The notes below the pieces were generated by a model, which was not told the DNA's origin, did no database searches, and was given only the letters and a program-made list of their open reading frames with translations. A DNA stretch of 64,000 nucleotides, from the NCBI GenBank assembly GCA_949775045.1, contig OX459099.1, forward strand, positions 248,001 to 312,000. The letters are read 5' to 3'. The stretch comes from Metridium senile. Lineage: Eukaryota; Cnidaria; Anthozoa; Actiniaria; Metridiidae. Made by a program: the position numbers and the translations under genes. Numbering within the stretch: position 1 is the stretch's first letter; the number at the start of each line of letters is the position of its first letter. Positions 42,855 to 56,600 of this stretch are shown piece after piece.

Positions 42855-43916
42855 ATGCAGAACTTCACTACCAATGTAAGCACCGAGTTACCACTTGTAC
42901 TATGCCCAAGTCTTGACTCCACGGCATCACACATCTTTCAAATCATTGGCCATATTAGTGTATGCATGTTTGCATTGACCGGTAACTTATGGATTGTTGC
43001 CAACTTCATCCAAAAGAGAATTTCTGATAGAATCGTAATTGATGCTCTGATAACCAACATGGCTATATCTGATCTTCTTGTGCCATTGTTAATAGTATCT
43101 CGTGAACTCCACGACAAGCTAACTAATTCTAAAGCATGGGCTGTGCAAGGAGTGACAGGCGAGATCATATGCAAGCTAGTATCTTACTTTGGTGATGTTG
43201 CATCGACCGTATCTATCGTGTCATTATGTATCATTACTATTGATAGGTTTGTTATGGTGGTTGTCGCTGACAACGTATTTCAAAATCAAAGAGAAAGGCG
43301 AAATAAACGCTTGAATTATATTCTTATTGCTGTCAGCTGGATTATTCCTATGATGTTTTATGGTCATTTTTTTGTTACATTCAAATTGGTTTTCGTGTCA
43401 ACCGAGATTGGCACACTGTGCGCTGGGCCTGTGTTTAAAGGAAACCATCTCTATTATATCTACAATATCACAGTTTGTATCGTGTTCATTTTTGTGCCAT
43501 TCATCATTCTGACAACACTAAATACGGCCATGGTTCTCAAGCTTCGACGTTTATGTAGATCACTGTCAGCAGTGGGCACACAAGAATATAGAAAACGATT
43601 GAAGGGTCAACGGCGCATCAAAAACATGATCATTTCTATCATCGTGGTGTTTGGTTTGTGTTGGGGGCCATACTTCATGATCTTCATTCTTTTTACATTC
43701 TACTGGAATCTCATTGCACCCCATACATGTACATTTCATACATTGAGGTTTCTGGCTGTATTCCTGACCCGTGCTAATGCTGCTATAAACCCGTGGGTTT
43801 ACTTGTACTTCCAGAGAAAGAAAAGAGTTCGCTTTAGTTTCTTGAACTCATTTCCCTTAAGGCCAATAAGACATCGACCAAGAGTAGTGCCACGTGACGA
43901 TGCACCAAGACTGTGA
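42855..43916 (+). CDS. Class A (rhodopsin-like) G protein-coupled receptor
   Basis: An intronless frame of 353 aa, using the first ATG of the frame (MQNFTTNVSTE, with two N-glycosylation sites). Seven membrane segments are visible. Landmarks: GN at 43-44 (TM1), NMAISDLL with D73 (TM2), C106 and C189 as the likely disulfide, DRF at 130-132 in place of DRY, a basic third loop, CWGP at 269-272 (TM6) and NPWVY at 312-316 (TM7). The pattern is that of peptide or amine receptors; the ligand cannot be assigned. The C tail is short and basic (RPIRHRPRVVP). It acts at the plasma membrane through G proteins. Single-exon class A receptors are common in animals with expanded GPCR sets. Confidence 0.9.
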   Translation: MQNFTTNVSTELPLVLCPSLDSTASHIFQIIGHISVCMFALTGNLWIVANFIQKRISDRIVIDALITNMAISDLLVPLLIVSRELHDKLTNSKAWAVQGVTGEIICKLVSYFGDVASTVSIVSLCIITIDRFVMVVVADNVFQNQRERRNKRLNYILIAVSWIIPMMFYGHFFVTFKLVFVSTEIGTLCAGPVFKGNHLYYIYNITVCIVFIFVPFIILTTLNTAMVLKLRRLCRSLSAVGTQEYRKRLKGQRRIKNMIISIIVVFGLCWGPYFMIFILFTFYWNLIAPHTCTFHTLRFLAVFLTRANAAINPWVYLYFQRKKRVRFSFLNSFPLRPIRHRPRVVPRDDAPRL

Positions 43917-44039
43917 AAGTATTACTCAACATGGCTGACGGTTTTGCCTTCCATAACGACTTGAGACAAACTCACTGTACATAACAATATATACCTATAA
44001 TCGTTGTCGCAGCCCAAGCAACACCCTGAAGCTTGCAAA

Positions 44040-44492
44040 GGATCATCATCATCATCAATGTTTCCCGCTCGGCGCGTGATCGGCCTTGGGGCGTGATTGC
44101 TTGGAGCAAGGGAACCTACGCTCCAACAACCGCGTGAAGTCCTTTTTATTCAACATAGATCTTAACGCCTGTTGCCTATCTATTCCAAGTAGTTCTTCCA
44201 TTTTCCTCCACGTCTTCCTCTTGTCGAAAAGTACTTGTTTTTGTATTACATCATTTTTCATTCTGCTCACATGAGCTATATATTTTAGGTACTGGATGTG
44301 ACAAAAGTCCTGAATTGGTTGTGTATTGGTTATCTCATGAAGTCTGGTGTTTGAGATCTTAAAAGCCCAATCGAGTTCTCCTTTCACTTGGGTTGCCGGA
44401 TCAATGCCCTTTTTTCGTTGGCTTTGTAGTGGCGCATTCTTTCGTGCATATCCTCCTGCTATCATCTTCCTAAGGAATCCGATGTCATTCAT
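44040..44492 (-). pseudogene. LINE reverse-transcriptase C-terminal remnant (RTE-like end)
   Basis: The - strand frame includes FCHIQYLKYIAHVSRMKNDV and IQKQVLFDKRKTWRKMEELL, the usual tail of LINE ORF2 proteins (YLGHVVRM...KQVLF). The 3' end is (GAT)n (CATCATCATCATCA on +), as in RTE-type elements. Nothing of the polymerase core remains upstream, so it is 5'-truncated and dead. It is unlike the remnant at 2080. Confidence 0.65.
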
Positions 44493-45026
44493 ATGAGCAT
44501 AATTTCTGATTTATTACACATTTTTATAAAGAAAAACATTGTTTTACCATCTACCACAGCTTAGTTATGGTCATACAACATAAACACGTTGAATGAATCT
44601 ATAACAAGAGACGAAATACCGTCATCCTTTGCATGCTTCATAGTGTGGACCGTAGATTGATCGTGACAACGATTATTGAAATAGGTGTATTAGAATACGC
44701 AGCCTCCTGGAACAACGCAACGACACTTACAACGGCAAGTAGTAGCTAAAACAGTGAGATCCCTTCTAGTATAGCAGTTATACAGACCGACAAGATTCTT
44801 CCAGTAAGAACATATCGAAAACGCTATTTTTCTGTTTTACAAAAAGGTAATTTACTGTATGCAAAATGGCTTTTATCAATTCTCTTTGAAATCTAGGATA
44901 TTTGATTCTAGTTAATGCAAGTTATCGTGATGTAAGACCTGGTTTAAACATCGAATTTCACATGTGTAAAACCTATTGTTTGAATTCATTTGGATTAGAT
45001 TCGGCACGTGAAGTTTAAACTGTTTG

Positions 45027-45602
45027 TGGCTGTGTTTTCACTATGACTTTATACTCGCTTTATACTCGCTTTAAATTCCTGAAGGAGTTTGTTTACAGAC
45101 CAACTTAAACTAGTTTAAATTTACAACTGTTTTCACTGGAGTAGCCGAGTGTAACAGTAAGACATTGCTCAAATTACCAACAGTCATTTCAACAAAGTGA
45201 TAGTCCAGAAATTTCAAACTTGGACATGTCTAAATGTGAGTCTAAGTTATCATAAGTTGGAGAAAAGATAAATCTCTCTTGAAGATCATATATTTCTTTA
45301 TTTCAAGCAAGTTTTAGTACGGTCTGTTTTATGAATATAGCGATTAAACAAATAACATGACATATACCTGTCAAGAAGAATGATGTGATTGGCTCTAACT
45401 GGCTAGGCTGTTTATTTAACCAGATAAAACTACCTCGCTAGGTCGCTTAAAATGTACGTGTTTTCCATGTTTTTTGGAACAGTTTTGCTAGTGAAAACAC
45501 TGTACATTTAAAGCTAGCTTTATTTTTCGAAGGCTGTTTTCACTGTATTTCCGGAGTTTCCAAGTTACACTAGCTTAAAGTGTCCTAGTGAAAACACAGC
45601 CA
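45027..45602. mobile_element. 576-bp non-autonomous TIR element
   Basis: TGGCTGTGTTTTCACTA at the left and TAGTGAAAACACAGCCA at the right are exact inverted complements. Internal GTTTTCACT/AGTGAAAAC motifs recur several times in both orientations, as subterminal repeats. No ORF. Confidence 0.75.
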
Positions 45603-46240
45603 GTATGTAGGTTCGACATAAAGGTTGACGCTGCAGGGTCACTTGAGATATGGGCACAATAGTAAGACATTGTGATATTATATTAAGGAGTGATAACCCT
45701 AACCCTGGCCTATCGAGTAGCTCCTGTTATCAGTTTGATGTACTTGGGTAACACTTCATGTTTATTATTATTATGGTTCTGTTTGTGGAGTGTTGTCAAT
45801 AGTGTCATGTCGTCACATGCTGTTTCAGTTTATCTTTGTAATAAAAGTTAATACTAGTAAATTATCCTCTGGTTGTTTTATTGATTATATTGAAATCATC
45901 ATTGATATTACACTCACAACTAAAATAATTAAAATTCAACCACTATATGGCCGATATCGAACCAGTTCGATAGATACACAAAAATGAAATTAACAAGCAC
46001 GTCAGCAAACAACTTAATCTATGCTTAACAAACCTTCAAGATCTTAGAAGTGATTCACGTGACTTGATTGCGCGACTTGATTGCGTGACTAATTGTCACA
46101 TGACTAAGTACTACAAATTATAATAAAATACTGAGTATTCAATGTTTTTGTTCTTATTTCATCAGTTGAGAACACAGGAAACCCGCTATAAAAAAGCATG
46201 TAAAACAGCACGGTATACTTTGTATAAGAATGCTTCCACA
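45603..46240. other. Intergenic, 3' flank of ZO gene
   Basis: No gene seen; likely includes the 3' UTR of the - strand ZO gene just below 46241. No clear poly(A) hexamer found by eye. Confidence 0.4.
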
Positions 46241-47642
46241 TTAGAATGAAAACTGTACTGGGTTGGGCTTCCTGTGGTTGTAGTGGAATTTGACGCCTAT
46301 AAAAATAGAGACTATGATGGGAGGGGAGAGTGTAGACAAATATTGTCATGTAAGGAGAATATTAGAAATGATCAACAAGCACAGAGACACTGCTAGGGTC
46401 CACTTGGCACTTGTCTTTATTGTCTTGTCCAGGTAGAGACACATTACGCCATTGGGTTGGCATTCCTAGTCAAATACAAACCAATGATAAATACAGAGAT
46501 TGATTGCAGGGAGGGAAGGGTAGGGGTTAGTATTACCTGTTGGTGTATCACTTGTCAAATACAAACCAATGATAAATAAAGAGATTGATTGCAGGGAGGG
46601 AAGGGTAGGGGTTAGTATTACCTGTTGGTGTATCACTAGTCAAATACAAACCAATGATAAATAAAGAGATTGATTGCAGGGAGGGTAGGGTAGGGGTTAG
46701 TATTACCTGTTGGTGTATCACTAGACTTCAGTGCAAACGACCATCCATCAGGTGTCATGGATGCACAATGAGGTAGTCTTAACTCAACAGGTTTAAGGAA
46801 CTGAGTACCGTGAGGACCACACATCACTAGGGGACTGAGGAGAGTCTCGCCTATAAACAAACAAATTATATAACTTCACAATTAACACATGGGTTCCCTG
46901 TATGTGTGTTGTCCTATGGTTGGGTTCCCTGTGTGTTTGTTGTCCTGTGGCTTGGTTCCCTGTGTGTTTGTTGTCCTGTGGCTTGGTTCCCTGTGTGTGT
47001 GTTGTCCTATGGTTGGGTTCCCTGTGTGTGTGTTGTCCTATGGTTGGGTTCCCTGTGTGTTTGTTGTCCTGTGGCTTGGTTCCCTGTGTGTGTGTTGTCC
47101 TATGGTTGGGTTCCCTGTGTGTTTGTTGTCCTGTGGCTTGGTTCCCTGTGTGTGTGTTGTCCTATGGTTGGGTTCCCTGTGTGTTTGTTGTCTTATGGTT
47201 GGGTTCCCCGTGTGCTTGTTGTCCTATGGTTGGGTTCCCTGTGTGTGTGTGTTGTCCTATGGTTGGGTTCCCTGTGTTTGTTTTGTCCTGTGGCTTGGTT
47301 CCCTGTGTGTTTGTTGTCCTACGGTTGGGTTCCCTGTGTGTTTGTTGTCTTATGGTTGGGTTCCCTGTGTGTTTGTTGTCCTATGGTTAGGTTCCCTGTG
47401 TGTGTGTTGTCCTATGGTTGGGTTCCCTGTACATACCTTTATCAGCGTCTAATGGCGGCATGATATTGTTGTCCTTACAGACTTTAAAGTAGATTTCTTG
47501 TTCTTTATTGGGTTCAATGGCTCCTTGTGGAATATGGATGCTTACACCAGTTTCTGGAGAAGACAATACACCACCCTCTGATGTAAACGTTCCTCGTGCT
47601 GTAGCAACGACCTGTGTGTCGTCATCAAGGGATTCAAAGTCA
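46241..47642 (-). CDS. TJP1: ZO gene: ZU5 exons and C-terminal exon
   Basis: Exons 47642-47437, 46850-46707 and 46296-46241. The translation [33 protein letters not shown] and [12 protein letters not shown], then [15 protein letters not shown] and [12 protein letters not shown], is nearly the human ZO-1 ZU5 sequence as I recall it. The last exon [18 protein letters not shown] ends in Ser-Phe; I chose it because its TTTATAG acceptor and phase 1 fit and a stop follows. An alternative last exon cannot be excluded. The donor at 46707 has two extra tandem copies downstream. Confidence 0.85.
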
Positions 47643-50600
47643 CTGGTAACCATAGAAACACTTATTAATATCTTACACTGTCATAAGAATGGCAAACTAG
47701 TGACTATTATCATTATTATCATTCATGTTCAGAAATAAGATCAGTCATCGTTGTCATCGCTGCACAATTATTAAACATAATCACCATCACCATGAATATC
47801 ATCATCAGTAATGATTATTACCTGGTAATGACTTGCGAGTCATCTCTGTATGATTCAAAGTCTGATATCTTTGGTTTGTAATCCGATCGATAAGTTCCTG
47901 GTCGTGGTTCTGGTTCACGTCTTAGTTCTGTTTGTGGTTTGGACAATCGGTAGTCATAGTTAATGGGTTGTGCAGGGCGTGGTGGTGGTGATGCAGATCG
48001 ATGTTCTGTACCATATGGTTTAGGTGCATATGCTTGGGATGAGTATCCATAAGCTGATTTAGGTCGGTCTGGTTTAGATTCCTTTCTAGGAATGGTTACT
48101 TCTGCACGGTATATACGGTCGGGTTCAGGTTTTCGTCCATAATCTCGTGGTAAGCTTCTAAAGCCATTTTCCATTGGTGCACTCTCAACACTGTTTGTGA
48201 CCTGTGCACGTACTTCAGGTTCTGACTTACTACCAACGTGTGTGACTGTAGCATGTGACCGAACTGGGTAGTATGTTGTACGTACAAATGATTCCGAACG
48301 ATCTCCCGGACGATTATCGATTATAGCATTACGTTGTTTCGATTCAAATCGATAAGGCTTCGGTGAAACTTGTTTGCGTACTTCAGGAGGAGGGATGGCT
48401 CTTTCCAGTTCATTTAATCTTTCTTCCAGGTTATCAGGTGTGTGCTCTACCTGGGCTATTTCTATTGGCTGGATACGTTCACGCTTTTCGTCTCGTTTTA
48501 ACTCGTTATCAATGGCCCACAGGTCAGAGACTTTGACACCGACTCGTTCATCATACCTGAGAGACAAACGATAAAAACATAGCATCGCACAGTATACATA
48601 GTATATCCAATAGCTTTGTACATTATATATAGCAGTGAATGTTCACCACAAACAATAAAAACATAGTATCGCACAGTATACATAGTATATCCAATAGCTT
48701 TGTACATTATATATAGCAGTGAATGTTCACCACAAACAATAAAAACATAGTATGGCACAGTATACATAGTCAATAGCTTTGTATATTATATATATAGCAG
48801 TTCACCATGTGACTTACTGGTTCAAAACGTCTGGCTTAGATTCTACTTTACGTAATGATTCAGCCTTAATCTTCAGCTCGAGTTCAGTGGGGTTTGGTCC
48901 ATCATATCCATCATATCGAGGCTCGTAATCAATCTTTCTCAGTCCATCTCGTCCTTTCATGTCATCACTATCTTGAAGCTCTGGTGGATGGTCAGCAAAG
49001 TCCTTTGATGTTGGACGAGTCTTTCGTAGTGACTGTCTTAGTTCACCAGGCTCTTGTGAAGATGGAAGAACTCTAATGACATGCAAGAATACATTTAGAA
49101 GGCTAACGTACAGATCTTTATCATTAAAAATAATAATAATCATAACCATCAATACTATCATCATCACCATCATCATCATCACCATCATCATCATTACTAT
49201 CATCATCAATACTATCATCATCAATACTATCATCATCAATACTATCATCATCAATACTATCATCATAACCATCAATACTATCATCATCACCATCATCATC
49301 ATCACCACCATCATCATTACTATCATCATCAATACTATCATCATAACCATCAATACTATCATCATCACCATCATCATCATTACTATCATCATCAACACTA
49401 TCATCATCAATACTATCATCATAACCATCAATACTATCATCATCACCATCATCATCATCACCATCATCATCATTACTATCATCATCAATACTATCATCAT
49501 CAATACTATCATCATAACCATCAATACTATCATCATCACCATCATCGTCATCACCATCATCAACACTATCAACACCACCAGCATCAACACCACCATCATC
49601 AACACCACCATCATCATCAACGCCACCATCATCAACGCCACCATCATCAACGCCACCATCATCAACGCCACCATCATCAACGCCACCATCATCAACGCCA
49701 CCATCATCAACGCCACCATCATCAACACCACCATCATCAACACCACCATCATCAACGCCACCATCATCAACGCCACCATCATCAACGCCACCATCATCAA
49801 CACCACCATCATCAACACCACCATCATCAACGCCACCATCATCAACACCACCATCATCAACACCACCATCATCAACACCACCATCATCAACACCACCATC
49901 ATCATCAACGCCACCATCATCAACGCCACCATCATCAACGCCACCATCATCAACGCCACCATCATCAACGCCACCATCATCAACGCCACCATCATCAACA
50001 CCACCATCATCAACACCACCATCATCATCAACGCCACCATCATCAACGCCACCATCATCAACACCACCATCATCAACACCACCATCATCAACGCCACCAT
50101 CATCAACACCACCATCATCAACACCACCATCATCAACACCACCATCATCAACACCACCATCATCATCAACACCACCATCATCATCAACGCCACCATCATC
50201 AACGCCACCATCATCAACGCCACCATCATCAACGCCACCATCATCAACGCCACCATCATCAACGCCACCATCATCAACACCACCATCATCAACACCACCA
50301 TCATCATCAACGCCACCATCATCAACGCCACCATCATCAACGCCACCATCATCAACGCCACCATCATCAACACCACCATCATCAACACCACCATCATCAA
50401 CACCACCATCATCAACACCACCATCATCAACACCACCATCATCAACACCACCATCATCAACACCACCATCAACGCCACCATCATCAACACCACCATCATC
50501 AACACCACCATCATCAACACCACCATCATCAACACCACCATCATCAACACCACCATCATCAACACCACCATCATCAACACCACCATCATCAACACCACCA

Positions 50601-53600
50601 TCATCAACGCCACCATCATCAACGCCACCATCATCAACGCCACCATCATCAACACCACCACCACCACCACCATCATCACCACCATCATCAACACCACCAT
50701 CATCAACACCACCATCATCAACACCACCATCATCAACACCACCATCATCAATGCCACCATCATCAACGCCACCATCATCAACGCCACCATCATCAACACC
50801 ACCACCATCATCAACACCACCATCATCAACACCACCATCATCAACACCACCATCATCAACACCACCATCATCAACACCACCATCATCAACACCACCATCA
50901 TCAACACCACCATCATCAACACCACCATCATCATCAACGCCACCATCATCAACGCCACCATCATCAACGCCACCATCATCAACGCCACCATCATCAACGC
51001 CACCATCATCAACGCCACCATCATCAACACCACCATCATCAACACCACCATCATCATCAACGCCACCATCATCAACGCCACCATCATCAACGCCACCATC
51101 ATCAACGCCACCATCATCAACACCACCATCATCAACACCACCATCATCAACACCACCATCATCAACACCACCATCATCAACACCACCATCAACGCCACCA
51201 TCATCAACACCACCATCATCAACACCACCATCATCAACACCACCATCATCAACACCACCATCATCAACACCACCATCATCAACACCACCATCATCAACAC
51301 CACCATCATCAACACCACCATCATCAACACCACCATCATCAACACCACCATCATCAACACCACCATCATCAACACCACCATCATCAACACCACCATCATC
51401 AACGCCACCATCATCAACGCCACCATCATCAACGCCACCATCATCAACGCCACCATCATCAACACCACCATCATCAACACCACCATCATCATCACCACCA
51501 TCATCAACACCACCATCATCATCACCACCATCATCAACACCACCATCATCAACGCCACCATCATCAACACCACCATCATCATCACCACCATCATCAACAC
51601 CACCATCATCATCACCACCATCATCAACACCACTATCATCGTGGTCATCAAAAGTATTACTCACTTGACTACATTCCCATGTGGTTTGTATCCTGGTTTA
51701 CTTGCACGGTCTACATCACTATCATCATATGGAATCTCGTCTCCATAACGGCCACGATCACGATTGTCGTCATAGCGACCACGTTCGTCATCATAACGCC
51801 CACGATCTCGATCTTTTTCGTCGTCATAACGACCACGATCTTGATCTTTTTCGTTGTCATAGCGACCACGATCCCGATCTCTTTCGTCATCATAGCGACC
51901 ACGATCCCGATCTCGATCATCGTCATAGCGACCAGGTCCATCATCATATCGAGGTTTGTTACGACCATCGTCATAGGGACGATATTCTACTTCTGGTCCA
52001 TTGTACATTTGTGGAAGAGATTCCAGGTCTTTAGAAGGCTGGGCATGGATTTCTTCTTCTGGTGGATGAGAGACACTGGAACGAGCAGTAGGTGAATCAC
52101 CATGAGGATCGTACTCATGTCCAGTAGAATAACGATTGGGATGTAAACTGAACTCCATGTCTTCGTGCTCAAACTAAAAACACACGTATTAGAATATAAC
52201 CCAATGTAAGATAGAAATGTTAGAAATAGTAACACAATAACTAAATGAACCACTTTTTAACGTCACAATCTTTCTAGCTGGACACGCATGCCCTACTAAT
52301 TGGGGAGACTCAGACACACACTCACTATCTCTACGTTAATTATTTGGAACACAACTCGGCTCACGTGTTCATTTTTGTAAACTTTTCATTTTTTCGATAT
52401 TAGGTACCTTGTCTTCTGACATCCAGACTTTTCTATCTTGTTGTCTTCTGATCTCTTCCTTAACTCTGCTGTACCAGTCATCATTGGACCCAGCAGCGAT
52501 AGTGGTTGAGAACATGTTGGAGTAAAACTGTTCTAGTTTGACAGAATTATCGTACAGTTTCTTGACATTCTTAGCAGATGAGCCATGCTGTGTGCGCATT
52601 TCCCTGAAAGAAACAATCGATGATTAGCAACAAACAACAATTGATTGTTGGTATGACAGAGATACTCACTTGAGAACTGTCTTACTGGGAAGTTTTAAAA
52701 AGATCACTATATATATATATAATTAATTGTTGGTATGACGGTGATACTCACTTGAGAACTGTCTTACTGGGAGCTTTTAAAAAGATCACTATTGGATAGT
52801 ACTGGCAGTAATTAAGTCTCTCCACCTCATCAGGAGCAATGTCAAGAAGGCAGTGTTTTCCCTATTAACAAAAACAACAATGGCTACATTATAATGGAGA
52901 GAGAGAGAGAGAGAGTAGAAGGGAGAGAGTAGAATGGAGAGAGAGAGAGAGAGAGTGGAAGGGAGAGAGTAGAAGGGAGAGGGGAGAAGCGAGAGAGGTA
53001 AAGAACCATCAAAGGTCAACTTACATTGTCCACCACAGCTTTGATAGTGGAATAGCTAAGTGTCCTGCGTGATGACTTGGTAGGACTTTCTTGACCAGCT
53101 GGGGTAAATCCTCCGTATGCAGCTAAAAATAGAATCATCACCTTAGCAACTGTTACTACAGCAACAAGCAAAGGTTTCTATGGTTACTTACTAGGTACAG
53201 CAAAAACATCAGGCATATCTCGTAGCAGTTTGTCTCTGGTGATGTCAGCAATGGGACCAAGAAGAACAACAGGTCGTACAAAGCCAGGGCTTCTGAGACT
53301 AACACGTTCATATGCAGGTAACTTGAACTCTTTGGACATATTAACTGAACACAAAACACTAATATTAGTAACAGTACTACTACAATACTTTCCACTAAAC
53401 AAAAAACACTTGCCTATACTTTCTATCTAGCTATCTATCTGGGTCTATCTGTCTGTCAAAGGTTCATTTTAACTGTCTACCATCAGCTTTGTCTGTCTGT
53501 CCAAGTCTCATCATGCCTGTCTATCAGCTGCCATTTTTGCCTATAGAACTAATAGCAACTATAAGGTAAAACTACAAGTTTAGTACCATACAGCTGGTGT

Positions 53601-56600
53601 TTTACTTACTAAAGGATTCCTTGTCTAGTTTATCACTGGACACAAACATGTAGTTCTTTTTTAAAGTTCCTCCACGAGAATCTCTTCTCTTCAGAGAATT
53701 GCTTCTTTGGGCTTTCTTTGGAGTCTTGTCTTCTTCAACTTGGCGTACGGTTGCAAGTTGCTCAGCTCTACAACAAGATATGCATTAGTATGTAACAACA
53801 GTATTGCACAAACAACAGTATTACACAAACGGCAGTATTACACAAACGACAGTATTGCACAAACAACAGTATTGCACAAATGACAGTATTGCACAAACGA
53901 CAGTATTGCACAAACGACAGTAACAACAATAACAACAGTATTGCACAAACGACAGTATTGCACAAACGACAGTATTGCACAAACAACAGTATTGCACAAA
54001 CGGCAGTATTGCACAAATGACAGTATTGCACAAACAACAGTAACAACAATAACAACAGTATTGCACAAACGACAGTAACAACAGTATTGCGTCCTATTGT
54101 CGTCTCTCCGTGGACTTTGTAAACCATGTTGGAACTATCATTGACACTCTATTTATACATGTAAACTACATGTTGTGTGTATCAAGAAAAGTTTTTTTTG
54201 GTCAATATTTACCTGCATTTGTTAGGAATAACACCAGTTTCTGTCTCATCGTTACTCAGGATGACTCTCTGTGCATGCCAGGATCCAATCATACCCCCAT
54301 ACATAGTGTCCCATACATGGAACACATCCTCTCGGCTCATATCCAACTCATCTGTCTTCATCTTGGTATAGTCAAAATGACATCTACAAAAAAACAATAT
54401 TAAATAATCAATCAATGAAATATGAACAAACAATGAAACAAATCAGGTCTTACTTGATGTAAAAAGAGTCTCCTGGGCTGTTTTTGATTCGTTCAAAAGC
54501 TGTAAAAGCAAATTTACATTTGATTAAAACATGTTGCTAGTATGTCACAATAATTCAATAATAATAACCATTTATCATTTATAGTGTGAATTTTCTATAA
54601 AATATTCAAATGTGAATTACAAAATATTACTGAAAATATTATATATGTATGATTATATACTAAACCTATTTACAACAGTAAAATCTAAAAATGCTATGGG
54701 CTAAAATACTAATTTATTTACAAATTAATATACCTATGAAAGATCTAAGTATGAGAATAATATATGTATATATATACATTTATATATATTATTATACCAT
54801 GAAATATGAAAGATATAAAATAACAAAAAAATAAAATGTCTTAGGGGTAGGGTTAAACTCATGAATGTTTCATTGTAGTGCTTGCAATCAATGGCATACT
54901 GTTTGTCATGGAGCGGCTATCATGTCATGACTAACACTAAATGTTTTGTCAAAAGTCTATTAGTTTCTTACTTGACATTTTAGGTCTTGAGTACAGGTGC
55001 ACTTCATCTCCTAGTGATAATAGTAAAAGTACTGCTTCTTCGCGTGTGATATCTTTAAAGTCAATATCATTGGCCATCAAGATCTGATCTCCACGTCTTA
55101 GACCTTGTTTATAAGCAGGATTGTTCTCTCTGACAGCATTGACAAAGATACCAACTTTGTTGCCACCTTGGATCTGGATACCAAGGCTTCCTTCTTTACG
55201 GAATGAGATTGATTTGGTGTCTCGGTCACTGGTAAACCAACAAATATCAATTGACACATGAACTAGAGACATTCAGTCATCAATTATCGGTATTTCAACT
55301 ATTAACATTTCTTGTTTTAAATAAATGCACTGTATAACAATGTCATAGATAGACATATTTATCAATTAGACAACAGTAAGTCATGTGCCCATTGTGTTAA
55401 AGATGCACAAGAGAAAATATAAAGAATGATTAACAAGAGTGCCACACAGTGAAGTATGACTCTAGCTTGTTAAGAGTTCTTTATATTTTCTCTTGGCAAT
55501 GCATGACTAATTACTTGATAAAGTCCATGTTTGTCTCTCTTCTCTGACTTTGTGGGGTGCTTCCTGGGGAGCGGTCAGCACGTCCACGCCCTGGTGATAG
55601 ACCTTGGTCCCAGTTGGACATACTCAAGTCAACATGCCCTTCTGTACGTGTTACTGGAAAGTAGGAACAAACATTTATTGACTATTCAAACCTATTGTGG
55701 TTAATCCACAGGATACTTCAAAGGAAGTGATTGTAATGTAAGCATTGCTTTAATAAGAACTCAAGCAAACATACCATCAGCAGGTTGGGGAACATATGGT
55801 ACTTCACGACCTCCAACATCACGGTCTCTGTCAAAATCACGGCCCCTGTCGCTATCACGATCTCGGCCCCTGTCGCTATCACGATCTCTGCCCCTGTCGC
55901 TATCACGATCACGGCCCCTGTCGCTATCACGATCACGGTCATGGTCTGGCTGAAGGTGTTTCCAGGTAGCTTCTAGCCCCCTGTCTGGTTCATCCAATTT
56001 AGGTGGCTCTGGAAGTTCAGGATCACTGTAACGTCTGACAAAACAACAAACAATATCAGAACTATTCTAGTTCTACTGAGGTATTGTAGGGTGACTGTGC
56101 TGGATGCTTTGTATACATGATATTACACTAGAGCAGATTTCCTATGACTATGAATGTGGTCAAGACACATCAAGGCACAATCAAACTTCTAGAAACATCA
56201 GGGTCTCAGCAAGGCACGCACATGGCACAGAACTTTTCACAGTCATACAAATCTGCTCTATTTAGATATGTTCTGTTACATTGTTTAGTAAGATTACTTT
56301 AAAGGTTGTTTAGATAGACAGGTATTGGTTTAGATAGATTGGTATGCCGACTGAATGGTGTTTGTAATGTTCACACCATTACCTTGGAGGAATGTCAGGT
56401 AAAGACTCTTCCACCTTTACTTCTTGCTTGATCACTAGTGGTTCTGACGGTTTCTCACTTTGAAAACAAGCATTATTTTAACTAATGAATCAAACAAACC
56501 CAGAAGAATACTTATAAATCAGCCCAGGAAACTATCAAATAACCAAGAAAATATCAGCTGGGTTCAAAATGGATTAATATAACATGTACTACTTATAATA

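Noticed and set aside
46889..47463. Three overlapping Cys/Val-rich frames that look like a repeat protein
   Set aside because: A 31-bp intronic minisatellite read in three frames.
49076..51748. Frames of 800-945 codons on both strands in the ZO intron
   Set aside because: They arise from a 15-bp repeat without stops. The flanking ZO exons splice across it in phase 2, and the donor itself is followed by an in-frame TGA.
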